A DNA stretch of 64,000 nucleotides, taken from Vespula vulgaris (Eukaryota; Arthropoda; Insecta; Hymenoptera; Vespidae). The DNA lies in contig NC_066586.1 of the NCBI RefSeq assembly GCF_905475345.1, positions 14,811,900-14,875,899 of the forward strand, written 5' to 3'. The notes under the pieces are model-generated. The model did no database searches and had not been told where the DNA came from. It saw nothing but the letters and a program-made list of their open reading frames with translations. Numbering within the stretch: position 1 is the stretch's first letter; the number at the start of each line of letters is the position of its first letter. Position numbers and translations under genes: made by a program. Of this stretch, positions 41,259-55,620 are shown in pieces.

Positions 41259-41503
41259 GCACGAACATACGTATATAACTTGACCTACATACAATATATA
41301 CCTACCTGTTTCTCGTGATCTGCCTCAAGGGATTCAAAGGCATATGCACCTATGACACAATATGCCACAACCAAGGAGACCAACGTTACGTGAGAGAATA
41401 CGCATCTGCTAAACTTCCAAAGAAGACGTAAGAATTTTATGCATCTCGAAGGTTTCTCGAGATCGGCAAATGGATCATATATCTCCAATCTTGCATGTGA
41501 CAT
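33038..41503 (-). CDS. Two-pore-domain potassium channel C (TWiK/KCNK family), long M2-M3 loop
   Basis: Eleven exons, all in phase: 41306-41503, 40941-41060, 40649-40775, 36123-36249, 35797-35898, 35591-35719, 35041-35177, 34807-34956, 34291-34542, 33792-34070 and 33038-33357, giving 646 aa. M1 (FSHVTLVSLVVAYCVIGAYAF), cap with NIT and NWT glycosylation sequons, first filter TTIGYGH, M2 (IFYAVVGIPLMLLCL), then an unusually long cytosolic M2-M3 loop of more than 250 residues spread over exons 5-10. The loop is Arg/Ser-rich with many RxxS sites, so phosphorylation is plausible. M3 (WLCVFLVVSYILGGACLF), second filter TTIGFGD and M4 ending SFNLVQEEV follow. The tail carries a striking Asp/Glu run (SDDEDDDDDDGEDD). 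Intron 3 is 4.4 kb and contains a gene on the other strand. Confidence 0.9.
34551..34640. repeat. (TA)n microsatellite in K2P C intron 8
   Basis: Long TA run with a few interruptions, immediately on the acceptor side of the exon at 34291-34542. It occupies the position where a polypyrimidine tract is expected, so this acceptor is fed by an alternating TA tract. Confidence 0.9.
35273..35584. mobile_element. MITE-like foldback element in K2P C intron 6
   Basis: The left end (TATATACAGGATGTCTTATT) and the reverse complement of the right end (GATATACAAGGTGTATCATT) match at most positions, and the similarity continues inward for about 90 bp through AAATATTTC and TTTTATAAACA blocks. Length is about 312 bp and there is no ORF. 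ACAGG(G/A)TGTC-ended non-autonomous DNA elements of this type are common in insects (established knowledge, from memory). The right end lies only about 7 bases from the splice donor of the exon at 35591-35719. Confidence 0.75.
36563..36850. repeat. Two-copy tandem duplication, ~161-bp unit
   Basis: The segments 36563-36700 and 36724-36850 share long blocks (AATTAGCTTAT, AAATGGATTTTGTCT, AAGATTTGAAAAGGAAAGAA) in direct order, with modest divergence. It lies in the 4.4-kb intron of K2P C. Confidence 0.85.
37785..38152. mobile_element. Foldback (MITE-like) element with ~90-bp inverted repeats
   Basis: The left arm, from GTCAGTATTTTTA to ATCAGTATGTAAT (37785-37869), is mirrored by the right arm (38048-38152), whose reverse complement runs TTCAGTATTTTTA ... 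ATCAGTACGTAAT. Arms differ by several small indels. About 180 bp of unique AT-rich sequence lies between. No ORF. It ends about 240 bp upstream of the nested gene's TATA box. Confidence 0.65.
38392..38425 (+). promoter_or_regulatory. TATA box and initiator of nested secreted-protein gene
   Basis: TATATAAA at 38392-38399 is followed, with about 30-bp spacing, by an arthropod-type initiator TCATTT with its A at 38422. This is textbook core-promoter geometry. It places the start of transcription about 119 bp before the ATG. Confidence 0.7.
38541..39902 (+). CDS. Small secreted Cys-rich protein, nested in K2P C intron (187 aa)
   Basis: Four exons: 38541-38656, 38810-39013, 39548-39701 and 39813-39902, all GT-AG and in phase. 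It encodes a signal peptide (MRFYIFISCVVVSVVS, cleavage near ENG), a Gly/Pro/Asn-rich probably unstructured middle (residues about 40-107, e.g. GPDGPTGIIGRP), then a compact module with six cysteines spaced C-x1-C-x5-C-x9-C-x6-CC (from CKCRYSFNCP to YCCF) and a short basic end. Six cysteines suggest three disulfides in an extracellular domain. I do not recognise the family; an extracellular-matrix/cuticle-associated or peptide-like secreted role fits the composition, but that is inference. It has its own TATA promoter and poly(A) signal. It lies wholly inside intron 3 of K2P C, on the opposite strand. Confidence 0.85.
39014..39105. repeat. (TA)n/(TATG)n microsatellite
   Basis: Starts directly at the splice donor after the second exon of the nested gene (donor GTATAT is its first repeat unit). 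Confidence 0.9.
40204..40209 (+). terminator. Poly(A) signal of nested secreted-protein gene
   Basis: AATAAA about 300 bp after the stop codon, on the coding strand, in otherwise unremarkable sequence. Confidence 0.55.
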
Positions 41504-44686
<3,183 letters not shown>

Positions 44687-47249
44687 CTAGCTTGGACCAA
44701 AAAAGCCAAGGATTTGAAGTGTTCTGGTAACTCGTTCCACAAGCTGATCCTTGTATCGCCAAATCGTCGTGTCTAAGATGCTGTTCTCGCGATATTCAAC
44801 GCAAGTCTTCTTTAAAGACTTCACACAATCGGCACGATAATGCTGTAGCTGAGCATCTTCTGTCTCGATCGGATAACTCGTACATCCGGCCCCAAGGCAA
44901 GCCAAAGGGAAGTGATTGTGCAAAGTGACGACCCGTTCAGGATTATGGAAGCACTTGATGTACTGGTTTGGTTTAGTGAAGTTCTTCGAACGGTATACGT
45001 GCTGCAGCATATGCATGTACCTGAGTAATAAGAAGAAAATTAACGTTAGAAAAGATTTTAACTGCTATATCCAATTCATAAAGAATTCATTTTTTATGAT
45101 CACGCGTCTCTTTTCTTTCCAACGCGCGATATTTCATATACTTTATACCTACGTACATTGATTATAATAATTTCCAGAATAATACTTAAGGGAAGAGAAT
45201 CTCTGTTTCTCTTTCTCTCTCTCTCTCTCTTTTTCATTGCAAAATTGTCACGTTAATTATTATTGGAAACTTCCGCTTGACCGACTTGGATGGCATTGAA
45301 TCGTTTATGCCAACCACGATTCTGCATGCTGCGTTGCATTCTTTAATTCGAGACCTTCCTAACGATTTGGTTGTAATTTGACGACTTGAATAATGGATGG
45401 AGTTGCGCGAGCGATGATATTTAAAAATATCAAAAGCTCGTTAGAATCGTTACCCCGATGATAATTAAACGATCGTCGAATTGAAATATCTTCGATATTA
45501 TTTTCTTTCTCAAATGACTTTGCTTTATCTTTTTCTTTTTTTTTTTTTATTCCACTATAGCAATTCAATCGTATAAGACTTATTTTATATTTATTAATTA
45601 AATATAAAATATTAATTGCTAACGATACGTGAAAATAAACGGCTGGCGAAAATAATTGTCACGCGGACAAACAGGATCCGAGATACTGCTAAGCAATTAT
45701 GTCCCGTCGTGAAAGTCGTGGCTCGTACTCACCTGGGTATGTCCTTGAAATGGCCATGGGGCTGCAGCAGGTCGTCGAGGAAATAGACGTTTCTCACATT
45801 GTAAGAGGCGCGTGTCTCGTTTCGTATTTTGAAGGCCTTAGGTAAGACCCTCTTCATAAGGTCCTGCCAGGTAGCGTCCTTCACTGGCATGATCACTTCG
45901 TCGACATCTAACAGTGCTATGTACTCGTATTCGTACATATGTTTGTAGAGACAATCATTGTACGGTATCAGCTCGTTTTGTCTCTTGTGATTAGTTTTTT
46001 TCGTTAGATACATATGTTGAAAAGAGGGAACATTAGGTTGTCCACCGGGTAATGTCAAAGGTGTTACGTGGACCTTACCGAGTCTCTGATAATAATTCAA
46101 AACTTTCGTTATGTTCGGATGAACTTGAAGTTCGTAAAAAAATATTTTGTCGGCTCCAAGAAGGGTTATCAGTTCGATCCATTCGACCAATCTTACGGAA
46201 AGATCTTCGTGAAGAAAATCCAGGCCCTTGACGCAAACAGCAAAGTCCTTTTTACGTTTTGGTTTATTGTAAATAACTCGGAGATTGTTAGTCGGCGTGT
46301 CGCATGGCTTTTCGACCATAGAAACGGACGCTGGTGGGCCCTTGGACCAATGTGATTGCGGCACCTTGCAGGCTATAACGTATGGCTGATATATTCCCTG
46401 TTTGTAATTGCCCCATTTCGAATACCAAATGTATTTGTATTCGAGATACTCGACCACGATTGGACTTTTGTCACCGTCGTACCACATCTGACAATAAGTT
46501 TTGACCTTAGGCTCGATCCTATCGATCATACCAACGATCCTTATAGCAGGACCGATCCTCGAAAGCCTACGTTTATCATAAAACGCACCGAAGAACTGGA
46601 AAGTACCGTTGCTTGTCCTCAACGTTTGCCAGTAGACGTTATTAAATTCTAGATCGTAGATCGAGGGAAACTTGAAATTAGCACAGCTCTCGTTACCCTT
46701 CTTAGATATTTTGTTTTGTTGACCGTTAAACCTGTTATTTTTGCTCCAATAAGCGAGAGGAAGGCTAGGTAACCTTTCCTCGATTTCTTCGATCAATTCC
46801 TCCTCGGTTTTCGCTGGTCTTTTATCCAACAATGGCTCCAAATCCAAAGGATTTCTCGTTACTGAATTTTCATTACTATTTTTGTTACCTACAATCGTAG
46901 TCGTTGGAAGAATCGATCCACCGCCGCCACCGACTACATTACCAAAACCAGTCTCAGGATCTTTCGATCTTTGCAAAAGATAACGAGACAGACCGAGACT
47001 CGACGAACCACCTGGTATTTTATCATCGGTTCCCGTTCTCACGATACCGGCCTCCCGACGAATATAATTATCGTCGATGACTACGTCACCAACTGCATTA
47101 TTCTCCTCGGTATTACGACCGTTACGAAGTGCACTGTTTTCGGCATGACGAAATTGTACGGCCGCTATCATGAGGAGACTCCAAGCGAAAACGAATACGA
47201 GGACTCGTCTGGCACGTCGCGACGTGCTCCCGTTGCAACTCTGCAACAT
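44687..47249 (-). CDS. Glycosyltransferase family 92 (DUF23) type II membrane protein
   Basis: Two exons, 45733-47249 and 44687-45020, join in phase (AG/G) to give 616 aa. GT92 enzymes are Golgi glycosyltransferases; characterised members add galactose to N- or core-fucose glycans. Visible: short basic cytosolic N-terminus, signal anchor about residues 14-33 (RVLVFVFAWSLLMIAAVQF), a variable stem to about residue 200, then the catalytic domain. The domain has the family blocks VKGLDFLHEDLSVRLVEWIE, GADKIFFYELQVHPN, the metal-binding DVDE near residues 448-451 (LLDVDEVIMP), and a C-terminal FHNPERVVTLHNHFP block. The acceptor substrate cannot be told from sequence. The first ATG in frame gives the expected anchor topology. 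Confidence 0.88.
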
Positions 47250-47337
47250 CCTGTCGTACTTGTTTTTCCCTCTTTCCTCCTCTCTATCTCTATCTCTCTC
47301 GTTCTTTTTTAATCTCTTCTTTTCTCTTGTTTTCTTT

Positions 47338-47387
<50 letters not shown>

Positions 47388-47445
47388 TTCACGAAGCCCC
47401 TCTCTGCTTCGATCAGGCACAACACCGCTTCCGCATCGGTCTTCT
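47250..47445 (-). other. Probable 5' UTR part of GT92 second exon, with uORF
   Basis: A TTACAG acceptor on the minus strand puts an exon start at 47445, about 200 bp before the GT92 ATG. The interval carries a 7-codon upstream ORF (ATGCGGAAG... to TGA, near 47410-47435) and a (CT)n tract at 47341-47375. This would make the ATG-bearing exon the second exon, with the promoter further right. Inferred from one splice site. Confidence 0.4.
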
Positions 47446-48430
47446 CTGTAACACATCAAATTATTTATTTAATTATTTTATATTACATACACGCACACGT
47501 ACATGTACGCGTACACGTACGCGCATGCACACACATATAAAAAATTAATTTCTATATCGTGAATAATTTATTTTATATTTAACATCATGCAAAATGTCAA
47601 GTTTTTAAAAGACAAGTGGCACAAGTTAAATCTAACCTGCACTAACGAAGCCATCGACATTCGAGATTGTCTATTAATTAAATCGAATATTCTGGTTCGA
47701 TATTATTCATCGAAAATGCATACATACATACATACATACATACATAAATTATATCTTATGCAGCAAATAGAGGGACAGACAAAGAGATAGAATGGTACGA
47801 GTGTACGAAACAACTTCTCATCGGTTATCAATAATTCGGCAGAATTTTGAAACTATCTGAGAGCAAAGAGAAAGAGAAAGAGAGAACATTGAAAAACGGA
47901 GGAAAACGATCGACGACATTATCGTATTGATTAGTAAAATATTTCGTCTGATTTGACACTTTGGAATGTTAGACGAATTTATATTATTTTATTGAGATGT
48001 CCGGAATATACGTATCTACTTTTACATATGTATGTTTCGTATTGAATATTGATGCGTCAAAATGCATACGTTATATAACAGTACTATATATATTAATTTT
48101 TATTTGTATTATTCCGTGTCGTTTCTGTACATATAGTGTTACATATTATTACGCATATTTATATTCAATATTTATATTCAAATATATGTGTGTGAAAGTA
48201 CATATACAACGATATTAAAAATATCAATTTTTGAAGCGGGTTGTTTGCGATCAAGTTTATAAATTATTCTTATTTTTAATTCAGCGATGATTTTTTTATT
48301 TTATTTCATTAAAGATGAAAAACAATATCGATACTTTTTCGAACAACCACAATATTATAATTTTGTGTATATTTCTAATCTTTCTTTCATTTATTTCTCT
48401 TCTGTTTCTTTCTCCTTTTCTCATACATAT

Positions 48431-48435
<5 letters not shown>

Positions 48436-48475
<40 letters not shown>
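48436..48475. repeat. (TA)n microsatellite
   Basis: About 40 bp of pure TA. Confidence 0.95.
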
Positions 48476-48478
<3 letters not shown>

Positions 48479-49056
48479 GGCGGTGTACATTTCTCGAGAT
48501 TAAAAGGAGCTAACCGAAGTGGAAAGGATTTCTTTAGGTGGAAAATTTGTGTTCCAAGGGAAAAGTTCTCTTGCTACAAGACGACGAATACGAAAGTAAA
48601 TCCTCAGCAACGATAAATATCCAGCTACGTTTCACATCCGAGTTAGCATCTCTGTGAAACTCGCGCCTCGTGAAGCTTCTCTAAAGAAGAAAGTTGTAAC
48701 GCAGCTGGATATATCATTGGCATGCAGATGACGAACATACATACTTATGTAGATAAATACTTATATATACGAATACAATCGTCATATACGAAGAACTAAA
48801 AAGAAAGGAGAAAAAGAAAAAGAAAGAAATAGAAAAATGACGACGGTACATGAATAGGATCCTGCGTAATCATCGACACGTTATAAATAAGAAATAAAAA
48901 AAAAGAGAAGGAGAAAGAAGAGAAGAAGAAGAAGAAGAAGAAGAAGATAGCGAAAAATAAATGTATAAGAAACTTTGAAAGGAATTTCAAAGCTAACGTT
49001 TCACGATACATGTTAAAAACGATCTGATAAAGATCGAGTATATCTGTGTTCACATA

Positions 49057-49187
49057 TACAGGCTAATTATAAATTAATGGTTAGTTGCATATCTCCTTTG
49101 TTAAGATATATATAATGTGTGTATGCGTGTATCTAAATTAACGAAGGAGATATTCAACTGATTTTTAATTTATAATCATCCTCTATA
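49057..49187. mobile_element. 131-bp foldback / MITE-like element
   Basis: The left arm (TACAGGCTAATTATAAATTA, on to CTCCTTTGTT) and the reverse complement of the right arm (TAGAGGATGATTATAAATTA, on to CTCCTTCGTT) match at roughly four of five positions over about 46 bp. They are separated by a ~35-bp TA/TG-rich loop. The whole could fold into one long hairpin. No ORF. Confidence 0.75.
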
Positions 49188-49544
49188 AATATTACATACG
49201 TAATAAGATTATATCGTCAGTTCCCATTAAGTGGAAAGTTCACTGACCCTTGAAGTGAGATAGAAAAAGTTACTTTATTCGTTGTGCGCAAGGTGTTCTG
49301 CGCAGACGATACGCTTGGCTTATGTAATTAAATGTTCTCTGTTTTTGACGCTTTTCGGTGGACACAGATGGCACAGTTTACCTATCTAAGTATAAAAAAG
49401 CCATTACAATATAATTAATAGATTAAAAAATTAATTAACAAATTAATATAACACATTTTAATTTTTAAGAATAAATTAAATAAATAAATTTTATTTTGAC
49501 GCGTGTTGTATATTATCGCTTTCTTTTATCGAGAGAGAATTGTC

Positions 49545-49554
49545 GCGCATGCGC
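49545..49554. promoter_or_regulatory. Candidate NRF1/Ewg-type palindrome
   Basis: GCGCATGCGC, inside a 13-base CpG palindrome, is the NRF1 (Drosophila Ewg) consensus and stands out in AT-rich surroundings. It could mark the promoter for the GT92 transcript or for an unannotated transcript. Confidence 0.35.
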
Positions 49555-49957
49555 GCAACGAACAAAGTTCTCTTCGATGCCAGACAGAAAGGAGAATGAT
49601 GTTTTCGGTTTTTATTTTACATATATGATAAACACACAGATGATACATTGGAAATGATCGGCGAAGGAACGAGCGAGTGGGTGAGTGAGTAAGAAAAGAA
49701 AACAGCAATTTTGTGATTATATCAAATAGAAGAATATGAAGACTGGTACGTATCCTTGTTAATAATATAATACTACATTTTTACATAATTTATATTGTAT
49801 TATAATTCGTTGTATACATGAAAAATATACATAACTTTACGTGCATCCGATCTTATAATGGATCTGAGATGAAAGAACGATAATTGAGAAAGAGAGAGAT
49901 AGATAGAAATAGAGACAGAGAAAGAATGTCGATGATGAAATCGTGGAATGTAAACTT

Positions 49958-50152
49958 CTAGGATTGCTTTAAGTGGCCGAGATTGCCAAATGAACGAGGA
50001 TGATTTTTACAGTTATCATAAATGAAATTAGAAGTATCATCGGATGTTTCCATAACTGCATTAGAATCAGGACCGTATTTACACTTTCTGAGCCTTTCCA
50101 TTAGATCATCTTTTACTTCTTTCTCCTTTCTTTTTTTTCTTTTTAAGTTCAT
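49958..50152 (-). CDS. Possible 3'-terminal coding exon, unrecognised
   Basis: A 64-codon frame ending in TAG, open at least 17 codons further upstream. Its translation has a Lys/Arg/Glu-rich start and then non-repetitive sequence (ERLRKCKYGPDSNAV, DNCKNHPRSFGNLGH) unlike the surrounding simple repeats. Several AG acceptors after T-rich sequence are available near 50165-50210. It looks like the cytosolic tail of something, but I cannot name it or find the preceding exon. Confidence 0.25.
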   Translation of the reverse strand: MNLKRKKRKEKEVKDDLMERLRKCKYGPDSNAVMETSDDTSNFIYDNCKNHPRSFGNLGHLKQS

Positions 50153-51147
50153 TGAAAATAAAAATCGACATTCTCGTAATAACTCATTTTGATAAAATAG
50201 ATATAAAAAAAGAAGTATAAAAATAAATCAATGTAAATTTAAATTAGAAAAAAGAAAAACAAATAAATGTATTAAAAATGAAGCAATAATTAAAAGTTAT
50301 TTTTTTCTAGCTTCAGCGAATGTATTAGGTTGTTTTTTTTTTTTTTTTTTTAGTATAGTTCAATGGAGTGACGACAAGATTTAAAAATATGATCCTATAA
50401 ATAATGACATCCTTATGCGCCTAATAGTAAATGCGGTCCTGATAGTACATGTTAAAATGAAAATTTTATCTTTCTCAATCGGTTTCTCTTTTGATATCGA
50501 AAGGATGAGATATACACTTTCGATCGTTTCGATCTAATCTCGCATAATTTTTCTCTGTCTCTATCTTTCTATATTTATCTTCATCTTTCTTTGATCTCTC
50601 TCGTAACTTTTGTCAACAATAGGGTAAGCGAACTATTACGTCGTCTGAGGTCTATCATTTCGTTCGATTCTATCTATAATTTCACGCGAGGTACCTCTCG
50701 ATTTCTCTTAAGCTTCTTCTATTATACATCCAACAGATCTTTCGTAGAGAGAATTTATCTCGTTGGCATTTGCCAATGGACGTTTCTTCTACTAACACGT
50801 AAGAACGTATGTATGTATGTACGTATAGATGGATGGATGAATGTATTTATGTATGTCTGTACGAGACGGTATCTTTCGTGTCGATGCTAACTTTAGTAAC
50901 AGCAGCAGCAACACAGCAAAGTTCTCGAACTATTTTCTCGATGGGGATCTACTCTAAAAGACGTTCCATTTTTCTTCTTTCCTCTTTTTCTTCTTTTGGT
51001 TTCTTTTTCATTATCACTTAAACGAAATTTGTATATTTAATCATTCGATTTTATCTACTCGAATATATACAAATATATATTATATAGACAAAAGTTGAGT
51101 GATTCGATATACCAGTTTTTTATTTTATATATATTTTGTATCATTAT

Positions 51148-51150
51148 AAA

Positions 51151-51191
<41 letters not shown>
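51148..51191. repeat. (TA)n microsatellite
   Basis: About 44 bp of TA. Confidence 0.95.
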
Positions 51192-51194
<3 letters not shown>

Positions 51195-51739
51195 GTGTAT
51201 ATATATGCATACGAATGTATCAATTTCAATTCATTCAATTTAATATTATCTCCAATTTATTTTTAATATAATTAACCAGAAAGAACAAAGAATTTCTCTT
51301 TCGGGAAGTCATCTTTCTAAGAAGAGTGTTAAAGCTTAAAAAAAAAATGCCGAAGTAAAAAATGAATGGATCGTTGTTTCGTAAGATGAAAGAAAGAGTT
51401 CTGGTAAGAGATAAAGATCAAAAGGGTCGAAGATAAAATAAGAAGAAGAAGGGAAAAAAAACAAGGAGCAAAAACAAACCGAAAAATAAAATGTGATGAG
51501 GGAGTCTGACATGATCAAAGGATGTAACTCGATGTAAGCTGTTTTATCGATTCATGGAATTATTTTAAAGTCTGATCGAGATTCTTGTACAGTTAAAAAA
51601 ATTCATGTCAATAGAAAAGGATCGATGAAATAAAAATGATTCGACGAATTTGCGATCGATTGTATGCAAAACAATAGTTTAGAATGGTAAGTACATATAT
51701 GACATATTACATATAGATTAATAATTATTCAAAATGAAA

Positions 51740-53075
51740 CGTTCCGCTTGGCTCGGACAAATGAAAGGACTTCCGATCGCACAAAATTTATTTTATGAAT
51801 CATATCTTCAAATATTATAAAATCGTTCAAACAAGTGTGAATATATTTTTCTTTTTTCTTATTAGATAAGCAAACTTTAACGAAGTTATATGTTAGACCT
51901 TAAAACGCATCTAATCTTGACGTATCATGGTAAACCATCGGACGTGAAATACCATGACATCATTTTTAGTCAAATTAATGCAAACGACTTTTGCCGTTTC
52001 CTTTAACGATTAGCTCGGACGACCACAGAGCCTTCCAATTGCAAAATTTATTTTACGAATCATATCTCAAGTCGAATCGTCAAAACAAACTAAATACTAT
52101 TTTTCTATTAGATAAGCAAACTTTAACGAGCTTTTAAGTTAGATATTAATACGCAACGTAGTTTTAACGTATCATAATAAACATCGATTGTGAAATACCT
52201 AAATGATAATGTTTTAAATCGAATTAACGCAAAACGTTTTCTCATTTCCTAACGATTAGCTTAGACATCTAAAATGATTTCCAATCGCACAAAATTTATT
52301 TTACGAACGATATCTCCAAATCGAATCGTCAAAACTAATTGAATATTCTTTTTCTATTAGATAAAGAAACCTTAACGCGCTATTGATACGTGCGACTGAA
52401 AAGCATTCCAATTGCAACATTTATGAATCATATTTTTAAGGTGAATCGTTAAAACTGAATATTTTTTTCTTACTAGATAATAAATCTTAACGAGCTTTCA
52501 AATTAGATATTAAAACTCATTTAATTTTAACGTATCATACTAAATCATTTGGCATAAAATACGTGACATAATTTTTAAATAAATTAACACGAACATTTTG
52601 TTTCTTTTCTAACGATTGATTCGTACGATTTAAAAGCCTTCCAATTGCAAAATTTCTTTCATTAATCACATCTTTAAATAGAATCATCCAAATAAATTGA
52701 ATATCTATTTTTTTTTTCATATCAGATAAGATTTAATGAGGTTTCAAATTAAAACTTAAAACGCATCTAATCTTGACGTATCATAGTAAATCATCGAGTG
52801 TGAAATACGTGACATAATTTTAAATCAAATCAACACAAATGATTTTTCCTTTTCTAACGATTAGCTCGTACGGTTAAAGAGCTTTCCAATTACAAAATTT
52901 ATTTCATGAATCATATCTCTACGTAGAATCGTTCAAACAACCTGAATATTTTTTTTCTATTAGATAAACCAACCTTAACGATCTATTAAATTAGACCTTA
53001 AAACGCATCTAATCTTGACGCATCATAGTAAATCATCGAGTGTGAAATACGTGACATCATTTTAAGTCGAATTAA
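51740..53075. repeat. Six-copy tandem array of diverged ~250-bp repeat
   Basis: The block CAAAATTTATTTTACGAATC (with variants) recurs near 51781, 52041, 52289, 52414, 52647 and 52891. Spacings are about 260, 248, 125, 233 and 244 bp. Each unit also carries a TTTTTCTATTAGATAAG block, a GACGTATCATAGTAAATCAT block and a TAACGATTAGCTCGGACG block in the same order. One copy is cut to about half length. No long ORF runs through it. Confidence 0.9.
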
Positions 53076-54701
53076 CGCGAACGTTCTTTTTCCTTTTTTT
53101 TTTTTTTTTTTGCCAAGGACTCTTTCGTATACTCTATTAGCTTGTTATCGTTAAATTTCACGTAAACTCAAGCGATATACATACTATATATATCTATGCT
53201 TCTATCTTTTTTTTTTTCTTTTACTTTTCGTTCATCGAGAATTCTCCTCTTATCTTTATTTATATATTTATTTATTTATTTTTTGTTTTACGTTTTTATT
53301 TTTAACATCTTTCCCATAACAAACTTAATTGACTCTCGTTTTGCACGACTACTTTTGCAATTCCACAATATAACGTTGACATCGTTAATATTTCATTATT
53401 ATTCACACGTTCTCGCTTTATTGACTTATCTCAGAGTTTTCTGTGTAGTTACGTATCTGTATTACCAATCTATCGATATTTGTCGTTATCTTCTTATTAA
53501 ATTCCTATAAAAATCTTTGGATAAAATATAACGCTTATAAATATCACTTTATTATACCTATTATATCCATATGTATATAAATAAATATATATATAAAAAA
53601 AAAATTTGTATAAAATCGTAAAGATCGAAACTAAACTAATTTTATATATTTATATAATATTATTTCTGAATATGAACGTATACACTATATACATACACAC
53701 ACACGCACAAACGAAATATTTGTGTAATACGTGCGACATTGTATGGATCAACGTCGTAACGATATATAACGATTTTATAGAAATTATCATCGAGTTCCGG
53801 CTGACATGATCGAAGTCGAACGTAAAAGTTCCGATCTGCGGTGTTTGAGTTGTCCCCTGACGAAAGCATGACGTGTATATTACTCGGTTATTTAAAGTGC
53901 CATTTGCTTCCTGTGGAAGGGAACAACGGCCTCGTTTCGACATTCAACTACCGTTAAGTATAATCCATATATACCAATAACTGTCTTAATTATATACGCA
54001 ATATAATAAAATCTGATGTAGCGATCCAATGAGATTAAGAGATAGATAGGTAAGGTAGATAGATACATAGAGAAAAAGAGAAAGAAAGAGAAGAGTCGTC
54101 GTCCTCGTAGTCGTTGAGAATGCCAAACGACCATCTTCTTATCCTTATGTGATCGCTACGATCGTTGAAAATGCAAGAATGCCGGATACCGAGAAGGAGA
54201 GAGGAAGAGAGAGAGAGAGAGAGAGAGAAGTCTCACAGAAAGTAGACGTTTTACAAACTATGTATTTCCTTTTGAATATTCCAAATGAATCGAGACCACG
54301 CGCTAAAATGCGCGACCATTCTAACTGTAAAGAAGAAATCGTAAAAAAGTTTTACATAAATATACGTAAGAAATATTATAGCTTGACCAACGTAAATGTT
54401 TCTTTAACGAGCCGACGGAATTTTTTTTATTTAATAAAGAATTACTTCCTCTATACGTGTTCTTTTTTTCTCTTCTTCTTCTTCTTCTTCATTGTAATTT
54501 CCAAAGAATATTTCTATAATAATTTATTTCGTATATAATATATATATATATATATATAAAATCCTTAGTTTACATATATATATATATGCATATATGTACG
54601 TATATATATTTCTATTATTCTTAAATATATAAAATCTTTATTACAATAACAATAACAAGGAACGTAAAATAATAAAATGAATTTTTTAAAAATGCATATG
54701 C

Positions 54702-54775
54702 ATATACATACATACATACATACATACATACATACATACATACATACATACATACATACATACATACATACATAC
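54702..54775. repeat. (CATA)n tetranucleotide
   Basis: About 18 perfect units. Confidence 0.95.
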
Positions 54776-55561
54776 GTATGTACATATATACATATGTATA
54801 TGTGTGTATACTGAAATGAATTATCCAAACATGTCAAAGTATAAAAAACAGTTGAATAGGAAAGATTTATCGAGCATCAAGAAGAAATCAGAGCTCGGGT
54901 TTTAATCTCCTTGAGGCGTGACGCGAGGAACTATTTTGCAATTATAATTCACGTCCTATCTCCTCCTTTCTTCTGTACACACATAATATACATACATACA
55001 TACATACATACGTACATATATATAGACATTGTTGTACTGGAACAGCTGTATCCACAGAAAAGACGGAAATTAGAGGTCCACTCTCTATGAATGGAAATCG
55101 ACGACTAGTAATAACAGTTCTTTTTCTTTCTCTTTCTTTCTCTATATTTCTATCTACTTTTCTCTCACAAGCTTCTTCTCTTATGTATAGACCCCCTATT
55201 ATACTTAAATATCCCAATCGACTCTCTAACGGATGCTCCGTAAAATCAATGAGACGATAATAAAATGATTTATAACGTAACGACCTCGACGGATCGTTCG
55301 GAAAAATATTATCTACTCTTATCTTTATTATTATTATCGGTTCTCATCGAGGAGGTGTGGGACGATCACCTGATTAGGTTAAAGAAAAATTAAAATTAAA
55401 ATTAAAATTAAAAATGAAAAGAAAAAAAAATAATAATAAAAAGAAAGGAGATTGAGCAACCATGATAAATATGTATAATTAAGTAAAGCGATAGAATAAC
55501 GATGAAGATATCAAAAATTTAAGAGAACATTCTTTAAACGTATTAAAATCTATGACAATAT

Positions 55562-55563
<2 letters not shown>

Positions 55564-55617
<54 letters not shown>
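55564..55617. repeat. (CT)n microsatellite
   Basis: About 54 bp of CT. Confidence 0.95.

Positions 55618-55620
<3 letters not shown>

Noticed and set aside
50591..51021. Plus-strand ORFs near 50.6-51.0 kb
   Set aside because: No domain, heavy in simple-repeat translation, no splice support.
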